From Sphingomonas hylomeconis (GTDB lineage Bacteria; Pseudomonadota; Alphaproteobacteria; Sphingomonadales; Sphingomonadaceae): 64,000 nucleotides of DNA. Every line of letters starts with the position of its first letter. Position 1 is the first letter of the stretch. The translations under genes and the position numbers were made by a program. This document shows, piece after piece, positions 54,703 through 64,000 of this stretch. The stretch lies in the NCBI RefSeq assembly GCF_025370105.1, contig NZ_JANQBK010000001.1, positions 558,001 through 622,000 on the forward strand. The letters run 5' to 3'. The notes under the pieces are model-generated. The model saw only the letters and a list, made by a program, of their open reading frames with translations, was not told the DNA's origin and did not search any database.

Positions 54703-55314
54703 GTGATCCAAGCCATAGCCTTTTACCTGTTCGCGATCATGGTGATCGTATCGGGTGCGTTGACGATCACGTCGCGCAACCCGGTGCATGCCGTGCTGTG
54801 GCTGATCCTGGCCTTCTTCAACGCCGCGGGGCTGATGGTGCTGGTCGGCGCCGAGTTCATCGCGATGCTGCTCGTGATCGTCTATGTCGGCGCGGTGGCG
54901 GTGTTGTTTCTGTTTGTCGTGATGATGCTCAACGTCGACTTCGCCGAGCTGCGCGCGGGCTTTGCGCGCTATGCCGCGATCGGCCTGGCGCTGGCGATCG
55001 CGCTGGCAGCGGAAGTGATGATCGCGTTCGGCGCGTGGAGCGCTGGCGGGATCCAACTTGCGCGCCGCGCGGCGCCGATCGATCCGGGCGTGTCCAACAT
55101 CGCGGCGATCGGGCAGCTGCTCTACACGCGCTATCTGTTCGTATTCGAAGGCGCCGGGCTGGTGCTGCTCGTCGCCATGATCGGCGCGATCGTGCTGACG
55201 CACCGCGAACGCGGCGGTGTGCGCGGGCAGAATGTCGCGCGGCAGATCGCACGGCGGCCGCAGGACGCGACGCGCAACACGCAGCCCGTGGTCGGGCAGG
55301 GGATCGACTTGTGA
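54703..55314 (+). CDS. nuoJ: NADH-quinone oxidoreductase subunit J
   Basis: A 203-residue membrane subunit with five hydrophobic segments. [40 protein letters not shown] and [13 protein letters not shown] are typical. A hydrophilic C-terminal tail (about 30 residues, [19 protein letters not shown]) follows the last helix. The start is a GTG, and the stop overlaps the nuoK GTG. Confidence 0.93.
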   Translation: MIQAIAFYLFAIMVIVSGALTITSRNPVHAVLWLILAFFNAAGLMVLVGAEFIAMLLVIVYVGAVAVLFLFVVMMLNVDFAELRAGFARYAAIGLALAIALAAEVMIAFGAWSAGGIQLARRAAPIDPGVSNIAAIGQLLYTRYLFVFEGAGLVLLVAMIGAIVLTHRERGGVRGQNVARQIARRPQDATRNTQPVVGQGIDL

Positions 55315-55616
55315 TTGGGCTGACGCATTATCTGGTCGTCGCGGCGATCCTGTTCGCGCTGGGCGTGGTGGGCATCATCGCCAACCGCAAGAACCTGATC
55401 GTCATGCTGATGGCGATCGAGCTGATCCTGCTGGCCGTGAACCTGAACTTCGTGGCCTTTTCGAGCTATCTGAACGACCTGGTCGGGCAGGTGTTCGCGA
55501 TGTTCGTGCTGACCGTCGCGGCAGGCGAGGCCGCCATCGGGCTGGCCATTCTGGTGATCTATTTCCGCGGACGCGGCACGATCTCGGTCGACGACGTCAA
55601 CCGGATGAAGGGGTGA
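55311..55616 (+). CDS. nuoK: NADH-quinone oxidoreductase subunit K
   Basis: A 101-residue, three-helix membrane subunit. The glutamate-bearing segments [19 protein letters not shown] and [18 protein letters not shown] form the proton-transfer line. GTG start in overlap with the nuoJ stop. Confidence 0.95.
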   Translation: MIGLTHYLVVAAILFALGVVGIIANRKNLIVMLMAIELILLAVNLNFVAFSSYLNDLVGQVFAMFVLTVAAGEAAIGLAILVIYFRGRGTISVDDVNRMKG

Positions 55617-55620
55617 TTTG

Positions 55621-57747
55621 GTGATCCTCCTTATCGTATTCCTGCCTCTGCTCGCGGCCATCGTTGCCGGCTTCGGCAATCGCGCGATCGGCAACGGCCC
55701 GGCGAAGATTGTCACCACGGCGGCATTGTTCGCCTCGGCGGCGCTGAGCTGGATCGTGTTTGTTTACTTCTTGACCCCCATGGGGCCGGGGGACTCGCGA
55801 CCGACTGAGATGGTGGTGCAGGTGCTGCACTTCATTCACTCCGGTTCGCTGGACGTGTCCTGGGCGCTCAGGGTGGATTCGCTGACCGCGGTGATGCTGG
55901 TCGTGATCACGTCCGTCTCGGCGCTCGTCCACCTGTATAGCTGGGGCTATATGGCGGAGGACGAAAGCCAGCCGCGCTTCTTCGCCTATCTCTCGCTGTT
56001 CACCTTCGCGATGCTGATGCTGGTGACCGCCAACAACCTCGTCCAGATGTTCTTCGGCTGGGAAGGGGTGGGGCTCGCCTCGTACCTGCTGATCGGCTTC
56101 TGGTTCCGCAAGCCATCGGCCAATGCCGCCGCGATCAAGGCGTTCGTCGTCAACCGCGTCGGCGATCTCGGCTTCATGCTCGGCATCTTCGGCACGTTCC
56201 TGGTGTTCGGCACGGTCTCGATCCCTGAGATCCTCGCCGCCGCGCCGGGCATGGCGGGTTCGACGATCGGTTTCCTCGGCTACCGGCTTGATACGATGAC
56301 CGTGCTCTGCCTGCTGCTGTTCGTCGGCGCGATGGGCAAGTCGGCGCAGCTTGGCCTGCACACTTGGCTGCCCGACGCGATGGAAGGCCCGACCCCGGTG
56401 TCGGCGCTGATCCACGCTGCGACGATGGTCACCGCCGGCGTGTTCATGGTCTGCCGCCTGTCGCCGATGTTCGAGACGTCCCCGGTGGCGCTCGGCGTGG
56501 TGACGACGATCGGCGCGGCGACGTGCCTGTTCGCCGCCACGGTCGGCCTGGTGCAGACCGACATCAAGCGCGTGATCGCCTATTCGACCTGCTCGCAGCT
56601 CGGCTACATGTTCTTCGCCGCCGGCATCGGCGCGTACGGCGCGGCGATGTTCCACCTGTTCACGCACGCCTTCTTCAAGGCATTGCTGTTCCTCGGCGCC
56701 GGATCGGTGATCCACGCGATGCATCACGAGCAGGACATGCGCTTCTATGGCGGCCTGCGCAAAAGCATCCCCGTCACTTTCTGGGCGATGATGATGGGCA
56801 CGCTGGCGATTACCGGCGTGGGGCTTCCCGCGGTGTTCGGCAACGAACTGGCGATCGGCTTTGCTGGCTTCCATTCGAAGGACGGGATTATCGAGGCGGC
56901 CTGGGCTGCCGGCCAGCCGGGCGTGTGGTTCGTCGGCGTGCTCGTTGCGCTGCTGACCAGCTTCTATTCCTGGCGGCTGATGTTCCTGACCTTCTACGGC
57001 GCCCCGCGCTGGGCGCAGTCGGAGCATATCCAGCACGCCATTCATGACGCGCACGGCCATGGCCATGACGATCATCATGACGCGGCGCACGATGCGCATC
57101 ACGACGCGCATCCGGCAGCGGAAGATGCCGGCCACGCGCCGAGCGTTCACGCGACCGACGCGCATGCGCTGCCGGAAGGGACGGGCGGCTATCACCCGCA
57201 CGAAAGCCCGCTGCCGATGCTGATCCCGCTGATCGTGCTGTCGATCGGCGCGATCGCCGCCGGCTTCGCGTTCCACGGCTTCTTCATCGAGCCGGAGGCG
57301 GGTGAGCGTTACTGGAAGGGGGCGATCGCCTTCCGTGAGCATCTGATGCACGAAATGCATGGCGTACCGACGTTCATCAAGCTGTCGGCGACGATCGCGA
57401 TGCTGCTCGGCCTGTGGACCGCCTGGATGGCCTATATCCGCAATCCAGGCTTCCCCAAGACGGTGGCGACGCAGTTCAGCGTGATCTACGATTTCCTGCT
57501 GCACAAATGGTATTTCGACGAGCTGTATAATCTGCTGTTCGTTCGCCCCGCCTTCGCGATTGGCCGGTTCTTCTGGCATCGCGGCGACGAGAAGACGATC
57601 GACCGGTTCGGGCCCAACGGCTCGGCCTGGCTGGTGCAGCAGGGCACGCGCCTCACCGCGCGGGTCCAGACAGGATACCTTTATAGCTATGCGTTCGTCA
57701 TGCTGATCGGCCTGACCGCCGCGATTACCTGGGCGATTTCGAAGTGA
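55621..57747 (+). CDS. nuoL: NADH-quinone oxidoreductase subunit L, with histidine-rich insert
   Basis: A proton-pumping antiporter-like subunit of about 708 residues. [39 protein letters not shown] and [13 protein letters not shown] are standard. Between the helix ending RLMFLTFYG and the one starting [11 protein letters not shown] lies a cytosol- or periplasm-facing loop of about 60 residues (about 469-529) crowded with His, Asp and Ala ([20 protein letters not shown] and further). I took the GTG at 55621; a TTG at 55618 is in frame. The AAGGGG spanning the nuoK end is its ribosome-binding site. Confidence 0.95.
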   Translation: MILLIVFLPLLAAIVAGFGNRAIGNGPAKIVTTAALFASAALSWIVFVYFLTPMGPGDSRPTEMVVQVLHFIHSGSLDVSWALRVDSLTAVMLVVITSVSALVHLYSWGYMAEDESQPRFFAYLSLFTFAMLMLVTANNLVQMFFGWEGVGLASYLLIGFWFRKPSANAAAIKAFVVNRVGDLGFMLGIFGTFLVFGTVSIPEILAAAPGMAGSTIGFLGYRLDTMTVLCLLLFVGAMGKSAQLGLHTWLPDAMEGPTPVSALIHAATMVTAGVFMVCRLSPMFETSPVALGVVTTIGAATCLFAATVGLVQTDIKRVIAYSTCSQLGYMFFAAGIGAYGAAMFHLFTHAFFKALLFLGAGSVIHAMHHEQDMRFYGGLRKSIPVTFWAMMMGTLAITGVGLPAVFGNELAIGFAGFHSKDGIIEAAWAAGQPGVWFVGVLVALLTSFYSWRLMFLTFYGAPRWAQSEHIQHAIHDAHGHGHDDHHDAAHDAHHDAHPAAEDAGHAPSVHATDAHALPEGTGGYHPHESPLPMLIPLIVLSIGAIAAGFAFHGFFIEPEAGERYWKGAIAFREHLMHEMHGVPTFIKLSATIAMLLGLWTAWMAYIRNPGFPKTVATQFSVIYDFLLHKWYFDELYNLLFVRPAFAIGRFFWHRGDEKTIDRFGPNGSAWLVQQGTRLTARVQTGYLYSYAFVMLIGLTAAITWAISK

Positions 57748-59270
57748 GCGGCTTTCCGATCCTGTCCGTCATGCTGGCAATCCCGGCGATTGCCGCTGTC
57801 GGCTGCCTGTTCCTGAGCGCGAGCGGCGCGCGATGGCTGGCGCTGGCCGCGACGCTGATCGATCTGCTGCTCGGCATCGGTATGTGGGCACAGTTCGACG
57901 TCGGCGGTGCGCAGTGGCAGTTCGTCGAGGATGCCGGCTCGCTCGGTGTGTTCGGCTGGAAGCTCGGCATCGACGGCATCGCGCTGATGCTGATCATGCT
58001 CAGCGTGTTCCTGATGCCGATCTGCATCGGCGCCAGCCAATCGATCACCAAGCGCGTACCGGAATATATGGCGGCGTTCCTCGTCACCGAGACGCTGATG
58101 ATCGGTACGTTTGCCGCGCAGGACCTGTTCCTGTTCTACATGTTCTTCGAAGCCGGCCTGATCCCGATGTACCTGATCATCGGCATCTGGGGCGGCGTGA
58201 ACCGCATCTATGCCTCGTATAAGTTCTTTCTCTACACGCTGCTCGGCTCGGTGCTGATGCTCGTGGCGATGCTGTGGATGGTGCACGAAGCCGGCACCAG
58301 CGACATCCCGACGCTGATGAACACCGATTTCCCGGTTCAGGCGCAGACCTGGCTGTGGCTCGCCTTCTTCGCCTCGTTCGCGGTGAAGATGCCGATGTGG
58401 CCGGTGCACACCTGGCTGCCCGACGCGCACGTCCAGGCGCCGACCGCCGGTTCGGTGATCCTGGCCGGCGTGCTGCTCAAGCTCGGCGGCTACGGCTTCC
58501 TGCGTTTCTCGCTGCCGATGTTCCCGGAAGCGAGCGGCGAGCTGACCTGGCTGATCCTCGGCCTGTCGGCAGTGGCGGTGATCTACACCTCGCTGGTCGC
58601 CCTGGTGCAGTCGGACATGAAGAAGCTGATTGCCTATTCCTCGGTCGCGCATATGGCGATCGTGACGATCGGCCTGTTCGCGTTCAACCAGCAGGGCATC
58701 GAAGGCGCGATGATGATGATGCTGAGCCACGGCCTGGTATCGGGTGCGTTGTTCCTGTGCGTCGGCGTGATCTATGATCGCCTGCACACGCGCGAGATCG
58801 ACCGTTACGGCGGCCTGGCGATCAACATGCCGCGTTATGCGCTGTTCTTCCTGCTGTTCACCATGGCCTCGATCGGCCTGCCGGGGACCAGCGGCTTCGT
58901 CGCCGAATTCCTTGCGCTAATGGGCGTGTATCAGGTCTCGACCTGGGCGGCGTTGCTGTGCACGACGAGCATCATCCTGGGCGCGGCATACATGCTGTAT
59001 CTGTATCGGCGCGTCGTGTTCGGCGAGTTGATCAAAGACGATGTCCGCGCGATGCCCGATATCTCTCTGCGCGAATTCGCGTTGCTGGCGCCGATCGCGG
59101 CGGTGGTGATGTGGATGGGCGTGTATCCGGAAAGCTTCATGGCGCCGATGCGCGGTGACGTGGCGACCCTGGTCGCGCGTGTCGCCCGCGCCGCGCCGGC
59201 AAGCGATTCCCAACCGACTATAGGCAAGGCACCGGCCGCTTCGGCCGCGCATGCCGGGGGCCACGAATGA
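57744..59270 (+). CDS. nuoM: NADH-quinone oxidoreductase subunit M
   Basis: A 508-residue antiporter-like membrane subunit with about fourteen helices. [38 protein letters not shown] (conserved proton channel) and [19 protein letters not shown] are diagnostic. The start is a GTG overlapping the nuoL stop. An Ala-rich hydrophilic tail follows the last helix. Confidence 0.95.
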   Translation: MSGFPILSVMLAIPAIAAVGCLFLSASGARWLALAATLIDLLLGIGMWAQFDVGGAQWQFVEDAGSLGVFGWKLGIDGIALMLIMLSVFLMPICIGASQSITKRVPEYMAAFLVTETLMIGTFAAQDLFLFYMFFEAGLIPMYLIIGIWGGVNRIYASYKFFLYTLLGSVLMLVAMLWMVHEAGTSDIPTLMNTDFPVQAQTWLWLAFFASFAVKMPMWPVHTWLPDAHVQAPTAGSVILAGVLLKLGGYGFLRFSLPMFPEASGELTWLILGLSAVAVIYTSLVALVQSDMKKLIAYSSVAHMAIVTIGLFAFNQQGIEGAMMMMLSHGLVSGALFLCVGVIYDRLHTREIDRYGGLAINMPRYALFFLLFTMASIGLPGTSGFVAEFLALMGVYQVSTWAALLCTTSIILGAAYMLYLYRRVVFGELIKDDVRAMPDISLREFALLAPIAAVVMWMGVYPESFMAPMRGDVATLVARVARAAPASDSQPTIGKAPAASAAHAGGHE

Positions 59271-60715
59271 GCACTTCCGCCAATCTGTTGATGACGCTGC
59301 CGGAGATCGTTCTGGCGGTCGGCGCGCTGGCCCTGATGCTGGTCTCCGCCTGGGGCGGTCAGGCCGTCACGCGCGCCGTTTCCTGGGTGAGCGTCGCCGT
59401 GCTGATCGGCGCGGGGATCGCGCTGATCGGCCCGGCGTCGAGCGGTGGCGAGGCGTTCGGCGGCCTGTACCGCGCGGATGCGTTCGCCGCCTTCTGCAAG
59501 GTGCTGATCTATGGCGCCAGCGCCGTCGCGATCATTCTGGCGCCGCGGTTCTTCACGCGCACCGCCGGCGACGATCTGCGCCCGGAATATCCGGTGCTGA
59601 TCCTGCTTTCGGCGGCCGGCATGGGCATGATGGCCTCGGCCAGCGATCTGCTGACGCTGTATGTCGGGCTCGAGCTGCAGAGCCTGGCCGCCTATGTGCT
59701 GGCGAGCTTCATGCGGCAGGACACGCGCTCGGCCGAAGCGGGGCTCAAATATTTCGTGCTCGGCGCGCTGGCCAGCGGCATCCTGCTGTACGGCATCTCG
59801 CTGGTCTATGGCTTCAGCGGCTCGACCGTATTCGATCAGATCGCCACCGCGTATAGCGCGACCGGCCAGTCGCTCGGCCTGACCTTCGGGCTGGTGTTCA
59901 TCTTCGCCGGGATCGCCTTCAAGATCGCTGCCGTGCCGTTCCACATGTGGACGCCGGACGTGTATGAAGGCGCGCCGACGCCGGTGACGGCGTTCTTCGC
60001 CAGCGCGCCCAAGGTGGCGGCGATGGCGATGGCGGTGCGGGTCGCGATCGAGGCGATGGGCCCTGCCACCGACCAGTGGCGGCAGATCGTGATCTTCGCC
60101 GCGCTGGCATCGATCATCCTCGGCGCGGTCGCGGCGATCGGGCAGAGCAATATCAAGCGGCTGCTGGCCTATTCGTCGATCAACAATGTCGGCTTCGTGC
60201 TCGTCGGCCTGGCCGCCGGCACCGAGGCCGGGATTGCCGCGGTGCTGTTCTACCTCACCGTCTATGTCGTGATGACGCTGGGCAGCTTCCTTGTCGTGCT
60301 GCAGATGCGCGATGCGGCGGGCCAGCCGGTCGAGACGATCGCCAGCCTGTCCGGCCTGTCGCAGACGCGACCGGCGCTGGCGCTGGCGCTGGCCATCTTC
60401 ATGTTCTCGCTGGCCGGCATTCCGCCACTGCTCGGCTTCAACGCCAAGCTGGCGGTGTTCAACGCCGCGGTCGGCGCGGGCCTCTATCCGCTCGCGGTGG
60501 CGGGCTTCGTCGCCTCGGTGATCGGCGCCTATTATTACCTGCGCATCGTCAAGGTGATGTATTTCGACGATCCGGCGCCCGAGTTCCACAAGGACGGCAG
60601 CGTCGCCGAGGGCGGGCTGATTGCCGCCGCGGCGGTGTTCGTCTCGCCGATCGGCTGGGTGCTGCTCGCGCCGCTCGGCGTGCTGACGCTGAGCGCGGCG
60701 CACTCGCTGTTCTGA
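59267..60715 (+). CDS. nuoN: NADH-quinone oxidoreductase subunit N
   Basis: A 482-residue antiporter-like membrane subunit. [38 protein letters not shown] and [18 protein letters not shown] identify it. The ATG overlaps the nuoM stop. It closes the nuo genes; birA starts only 5 nt after its stop, so it is likely co-transcribed. Confidence 0.95.
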   Translation: MSTSANLLMTLPEIVLAVGALALMLVSAWGGQAVTRAVSWVSVAVLIGAGIALIGPASSGGEAFGGLYRADAFAAFCKVLIYGASAVAIILAPRFFTRTAGDDLRPEYPVLILLSAAGMGMMASASDLLTLYVGLELQSLAAYVLASFMRQDTRSAEAGLKYFVLGALASGILLYGISLVYGFSGSTVFDQIATAYSATGQSLGLTFGLVFIFAGIAFKIAAVPFHMWTPDVYEGAPTPVTAFFASAPKVAAMAMAVRVAIEAMGPATDQWRQIVIFAALASIILGAVAAIGQSNIKRLLAYSSINNVGFVLVGLAAGTEAGIAAVLFYLTVYVVMTLGSFLVVLQMRDAAGQPVETIASLSGLSQTRPALALALAIFMFSLAGIPPLLGFNAKLAVFNAAVGAGLYPLAVAGFVASVIGAYYYLRIVKVMYFDDPAPEFHKDGSVAEGGLIAAAAVFVSPIGWVLLAPLGVLTLSAAHSLF

Positions 60716-60720
60716 ATACG

Positions 60721-61464
60721 GTGAGCCGGCCCGTCATCCGTACGGTCGCGGAGACGGGGTCGACCAACGCCGACATGCTGGGCCTGGCGCAGAGCGGCGC
60801 CGCCGAAGGGCTCTGGCTGCGCGCCGAGCGTCAGGTGAGCGGACGCGGGCGGCAGGGCAGGGTGTGGGTCGCCCCGGCCGGCAATCTGTCGGCGTCGACG
60901 CTGGTCCGCCTGCGGGCGACGGATCCGCAGGCCGCGACGCTGGCGCTGGTCGCGGCGGTGGCGCTGGAGGAAGCGGTGGGTTTTTACCTACGGTACCACC
61001 CCGGCGAACGCCGGGGTGGTGCTCATGGGGATGTGGCGCTCAAATGGCCCAACGATCTGCTGGTCGACGGTGCCAAGGTGTCGGGCATCCTGCTCGAGCG
61101 CGCCGGCGATGCGGTGGTGATCGGCATCGGCGTCAATCTCGCCGCCCACCCCGACGATCTCGAACGCCCGACGACCAGCCTTGCCGCGCATGGCGTGACG
61201 CCCGATCCCGCGGAGTTTCTCGAGACGCTGGCCGACGCGTTCGCGCGCTGGGTGGCGCGCTGGCGCAGCGCGGGGCTGGCGCCGGTGCGGGCGCGCTGGC
61301 TCGAGCGGGCGCATCCGATCGGCGCCGCGCTGACCGCGCGGCTGCCCGATGGCAGCGCGATCGACGGGCTGTTCCACGGGCTCGACGCCGACGGTGCGCT
61401 CATCCTGCGCTTGGCGGACGGCGACAGCCGTGTCATTCACGCCGCCGACGTGTTCCTGATCTGA
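60721..61464 (+). CDS. birA: Biotin--[acetyl-CoA carboxylase] ligase
   Basis: A 247-residue monofunctional biotin protein ligase, lacking the N-terminal winged-helix of E. coli BirA, so not a repressor. TGSTNADML, ERQVSGRGRQGRVW and KWPNDLLVDGAKVSGILLE are the biotin and adenylate-binding motifs. Between AVGFYL and DVALKWPNDLL is an unusual RYHPGERRGGAHG stretch encoded by a perfect palindrome (60995-61020). The start is the GTG at 60721, five bases after nuoN. It activates biotin enzymes such as acetyl-CoA carboxylase. Confidence 0.9.
   Translation: MSRPVIRTVAETGSTNADMLGLAQSGAAEGLWLRAERQVSGRGRQGRVWVAPAGNLSASTLVRLRATDPQAATLALVAAVALEEAVGFYLRYHPGERRGGAHGDVALKWPNDLLVDGAKVSGILLERAGDAVVIGIGVNLAAHPDDLERPTTSLAAHGVTPDPAEFLETLADAFARWVARWRSAGLAPVRARWLERAHPIGAALTARLPDGSAIDGLFHGLDADGALILRLADGDSRVIHAADVFLI
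60995..61020. repeat. REP-like palindrome inside birA
   Basis: ACCACCCCGGC and GCCGGGGTGGT form an 11-bp perfect stem with the loop GAAC, within the birA coding sequence. Its core CCCCGGCGAACGCCGGGG differs by one base from the intergenic hairpin at 27912-27929. The reading frame stays open across it. Confidence 0.8.
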
Positions 61465-61473
61465 AGGGTCGCC

Positions 61474-62256
61474 ATGCTGCTCGCCATCGATGCCGGCAAT
61501 ACCAATGTCGTGTTCGCGCTTGTCGAGCGCGGCGCGATCAAGGCGCGCTGGCGGATCGCCACCGATCCCAGGCGGACGGCGGACGAATATGCGGTGTGGC
61601 TGAGCCAGCTGCTGAGCCTGGAAGGCTATGACCGCGCGGTGGTCAGCGGGGTGATCATCGCCACCGTCGTGCCGCGCGCGCTGCACAATCTGCAGGTGCT
61701 GGCGCGCAAATATTTCGGCGGCGAGCCGCTGATCGCGGGCGAGCCGCCGGTCGCATGGGGCATGGCGCTCGATGTCGACGAACCCAAATCGGTCGGCGCG
61801 GATCGCGCGGTGACGATGATCGCGGCGCATGCGCTGCACCCCGGCGACCTGATCGTGATCGATTTCGGCACCGCGACGACGTTCGACCTGGTCGACTATT
61901 CGGGCGCCTATAAGGGCGGGATCATTGCGCCGGGCATCAACCTGTCGCTCGACGCGCTGGTCACCGCCGCCGCCAAGCTGCCGCGGATCGCGATCGAAGC
62001 ACCGGCCAGCACCAGCGTGATCGGGCGCGACACGGTCAGCCAGATGCATATCGGCATCTATTGGGGCTATGTCGCGATGATCGAGGGGCTGGTCGCGCGG
62101 ATGAAGGCGGAGGTCGGGCGGCCGGTCAAGGTGATCGCCACGGGCGGTCTCGCCACCCTGTTCGAGAAGCAGACGCGGGTGTTCGACGTGATCGAGGCCG
62201 ACCTGACCATTCAGGGGCTGGCGATGTTGTACGATCGCGCCCATATAGCGGGCTGA
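61474..62256 (+). CDS. coaX: Type III pantothenate kinase
   Basis: A 260-residue enzyme of the ASKHA fold, first step of CoA synthesis. [16 protein letters not shown] (phosphate loop), [26 protein letters not shown] and [15 protein letters not shown] are the defining motifs. It follows birA by 9 nt and is followed by rnj, the arrangement seen in many alphaproteobacteria. CoA production fits the CoA-thioester theme of the region only loosely. Confidence 0.95.
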   Translation: MLLAIDAGNTNVVFALVERGAIKARWRIATDPRRTADEYAVWLSQLLSLEGYDRAVVSGVIIATVVPRALHNLQVLARKYFGGEPLIAGEPPVAWGMALDVDEPKSVGADRAVTMIAAHALHPGDLIVIDFGTATTFDLVDYSGAYKGGIIAPGINLSLDALVTAAAKLPRIAIEAPASTSVIGRDTVSQMHIGIYWGYVAMIEGLVARMKAEVGRPVKVIATGGLATLFEKQTRVFDVIEADLTIQGLAMLYDRAHIAG

Positions 62257-62373
62257 GCGTCGAGTGCGCGCCTTCATGGCGGCGCCCCTTTCCTCAACCA
62301 GATCATTCGCGCCTGACGGCGCACTCCTATGTCGCCCGCCCGAGGGCGAGCGGCTGTTTCAAGAAAGACCTAC

Positions 62374-64000
62374 GTGACCAATTTAAAGAACGAACTTCTC
62401 TATGTAGCCCTGGGCGGCTCCGGCGAGATCGGCATGAACGTCAACCTCTATGGCTGTAACGGCAAATGGGTGATGGTTGATTGCGGCGTGACCTTCGCCG
62501 ATCCGCAATATCCCGGCATCGATCTGATCCTGCCCGATCTCGCTTTCATCGAGGAACGCCTGGGCGATCTCGTCGGCATCGTGCTGACGCACGGCCATGA
62601 GGATCATATCGGCGCGCTGCCGTATCTCGCCGAGGATCTCGGCGTGCCGCTGTTCGCCACGCCGTTCACCGCCGGCCTGATCCGCGGCAAGCTGGAGGAA
62701 GAAGGCAACGCCTCGCGCGTCAAGCTGAAGACGATCCAGGTCGGCGAAGGCTTCGACCTCGGGCCGTTCCACTTCACCTTCGTGCCGATGTCGCACTCGA
62801 TCCCGGAATCGAGCGCGCTGCTGATCGACACGCCGTACGGCAATATCTTCCACACCGGCGATTGGAAGCTGGATGCCACGCCCGTGATCGGCAGCCCGGC
62901 GACCGGCGAGCAGCTGTCGGCGATCGGCGATGCCGGTATCCTGGCGCTGGTCTGCGATTCGACCAACGTGTTCAACATGGAGGCCTCGGGCTCGGAGCGC
63001 GACGTGCGTGCCGGGCTGATGGAGCAGGTCGCCAAGGCGCCGGGTCGCGTGATGGTCACGTCGTTCGCATCCAATGCCTCGCGCCTGCACACGCTGGGCG
63101 AAGTGGCACGCGAGACCGGGCGGCAATTGTGCGTCGCCGGCCGCTCGCTCGATCGCATCATCAAGGTCGCGCGGGCGACGGGCTATCTCAAGGATTTCCC
63201 CGAGCTGATCTCGCCCGAGGCGGCGATGCGGCTGCCGCGCAACAAGGTGCTGGTGATCGCGACCGGCGGGCAGGGCGAGGAGCGCGCCGCGCTCGGCCGC
63301 GTCGCCGCAGGGTCGCACCCGATCTCGCTCGATGCCGGCGATACCGTGATCTTCTCCTCGAAGCAGATCCCGGGCAACGAAGTCGCCATCGGCCTCATTC
63401 AGAACAAGCTGGCGGCCAAGGGCGTGATGATGGTCAATGATCGTCAGGCGCTGGTCCATGTGTCGGGCCATCCGGGCCGTCCGGAACTGGCGCAGATGTA
63501 TCGCTGGATGCGCCCCGAGGTGCTGATCCCGGTGCACGGCGAAATGCGTCACCTGATGGAGCAGGCGCGCTTCGCGCTGTCCGAGGGCGTCGAACGCGCG
63601 CTGGTGCAGACCAATGGCGATATCGTGCGCCTCGCCCCGGGCGAGCCGACCAAGATCGGCCATGCGCATCACGGCCGCCTCGTGCTCGACGGCGACGTGA
63701 TCCTGCCGGGCGACGGCGGGACGATCAACGAGCGCCGCAAGCTTGCGGTCAACGGCCAGATTTCGGTCGCGGTGGCGATCGACAAGGGCGGTCGCATGCT
63801 CGGCCAGCCGCAGGTCCGCCTGCAGGGCATTCCGGTTGAGGAGGATCGCGATCCGTTCGTCGCCGAAGTCGCCGATGCGCTGGTCCAGGCGACCCGCCAG
63901 GGCGGGCGTGACCGCGCCAAGCTGCGGGAAGCCCTGCGGCTTGCAGTGCGCAAGGTGGCGACGCGCTGGACCGGCAAGAAGCCGATCGTCGACGTGCTGC
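62374..64000 (+). CDS. rnj: Ribonuclease J (3' end outside window)
   Basis: The first 542 codons of a metallo-beta-lactamase/beta-CASP ribonuclease with both endo- and 5'-exonuclease activity on mRNA. Metal ligands are in THGHEDHIGALPY (about residue 72), MSHSIPES and GDWKLD, and the beta-CASP part has FASNASRLHT and VHVSGHPGRPE, VHGEMRHL. The start is a GTG (TNLKNELLYVALGG). A gap of 117 nt with two weak GC hairpins separates it from coaX. The 3' end continues past the window edge. Confidence 0.93.
   Translation, partial: MTNLKNELLYVALGGSGEIGMNVNLYGCNGKWVMVDCGVTFADPQYPGIDLILPDLAFIEERLGDLVGIVLTHGHEDHIGALPYLAEDLGVPLFATPFTAGLIRGKLEEEGNASRVKLKTIQVGEGFDLGPFHFTFVPMSHSIPESSALLIDTPYGNIFHTGDWKLDATPVIGSPATGEQLSAIGDAGILALVCDSTNVFNMEASGSERDVRAGLMEQVAKAPGRVMVTSFASNASRLHTLGEVARETGRQLCVAGRSLDRIIKVARATGYLKDFPELISPEAAMRLPRNKVLVIATGGQGEERAALGRVAAGSHPISLDAGDTVIFSSKQIPGNEVAIGLIQNKLAAKGVMMVNDRQALVHVSGHPGRPELAQMYRWMRPEVLIPVHGEMRHLMEQARFALSEGVERALVQTNGDIVRLAPGEPTKIGHAHHGRLVLDGDVILPGDGGTINERRKLAVNGQISVAVAIDKGGRMLGQPQVRLQGIPVEEDRDPFVAEVADALVQATRQGGRDRAKLREALRLAVRKVATRWTGKKPIVDVL

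Noticed and set aside
62257..62373. A rho-independent terminator between coaX and rnj
   Set aside because: TCGCCC/GGGCGA and GTGCGC/GGCGCAC stems can form, but there is no T-run after them, so a terminator is not supported.

Overview
The window is high-GC, densely packed chromosomal DNA from an alphaproteobacterium. It most resembles a sphingomonad (Sphingomonas or a close relative). The reasons are the zapA - 6S RNA - fthfC arrangement, the nuoA-N operon continuing into birA - coaX - rnj, a class I FbaB-type aldolase next to gap and pgk, and many short GC-rich palindromic intergenic repeats. I see no prophage, integrase, insertion sequence, rRNA or CRISPR array. One tRNA (Asp) and one 6S RNA are present.

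Region 1 (1-6.3 kb) is part of a surface-glycan cluster. It holds an extended SDR, a ThDP enzyme of the acetolactate synthase fold, a GtrA-like membrane protein and a SAM methyltransferase. Converging on these are rfbF and rfbG, which make CDP-4-keto-6-deoxyglucose. Together they suggest a branched or C-methylated CDP-deoxysugar. A tandem pair of small paralogous proteins of unknown function follows (6.5-7.45 kb).

Region 2 (7.4-31 kb) is an acyl-CoA catabolic island. It contains a class II aldolase-fold protein, an alpha-methylacyl-CoA racemase, a glutarate-type CoA-transferase with glutaryl-CoA dehydrogenase, and a double-TetR regulator. Next comes an apparent ACAD10/11-like module (acyl-CoA dehydrogenase, zinc alcohol dehydrogenase, APH-fold kinase, two SDRs). 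Thioesterase II, a pair of acyl-CoA dehydrogenases that look like heteromeric partners, a fused enoyl-CoA hydratase/3-hydroxyacyl-CoA dehydrogenase, a serine hydrolase and an acyl-CoA synthetase follow. A divergent Nramp-like transporter and a DUF885 hydrolase sit within it.

Region 3 (31-45.5 kb) is housekeeping: glycerol kinase, an AI-2E/PerM-type permease, tRNA-Asp, 5-formyl-THF cyclo-ligase, 6S RNA and zapA. The glycolytic run gap - (MOSC) - pgk - (toxin-antitoxin pair) - fba comes next, then thiE, a peptidoglycan-remodelling trio (MepK-like, L,D-transpeptidase, M23 peptidase), efp and an inositol-monophosphatase-family gene.

Region 4 (45.6-64 kb) is the complex I operon nuoA to nuoN. Its genes mostly overlap by a few bases. 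Two extra small genes lie inside it, one coiled-coil between nuoD and nuoE and one membrane protein between nuoE and nuoF. birA, coaX and a 3'-truncated ribonuclease J gene follow. A Fur-box-like sequence lies upstream of nuoA.

Across the window at least five families of roughly 90-140 bp palindromic repeats occupy gene ends and intergenic gaps. One REP-like hairpin lies in frame inside birA. Several repeats end in purine-rich arms that fall at the ribosome-binding position of the next gene.
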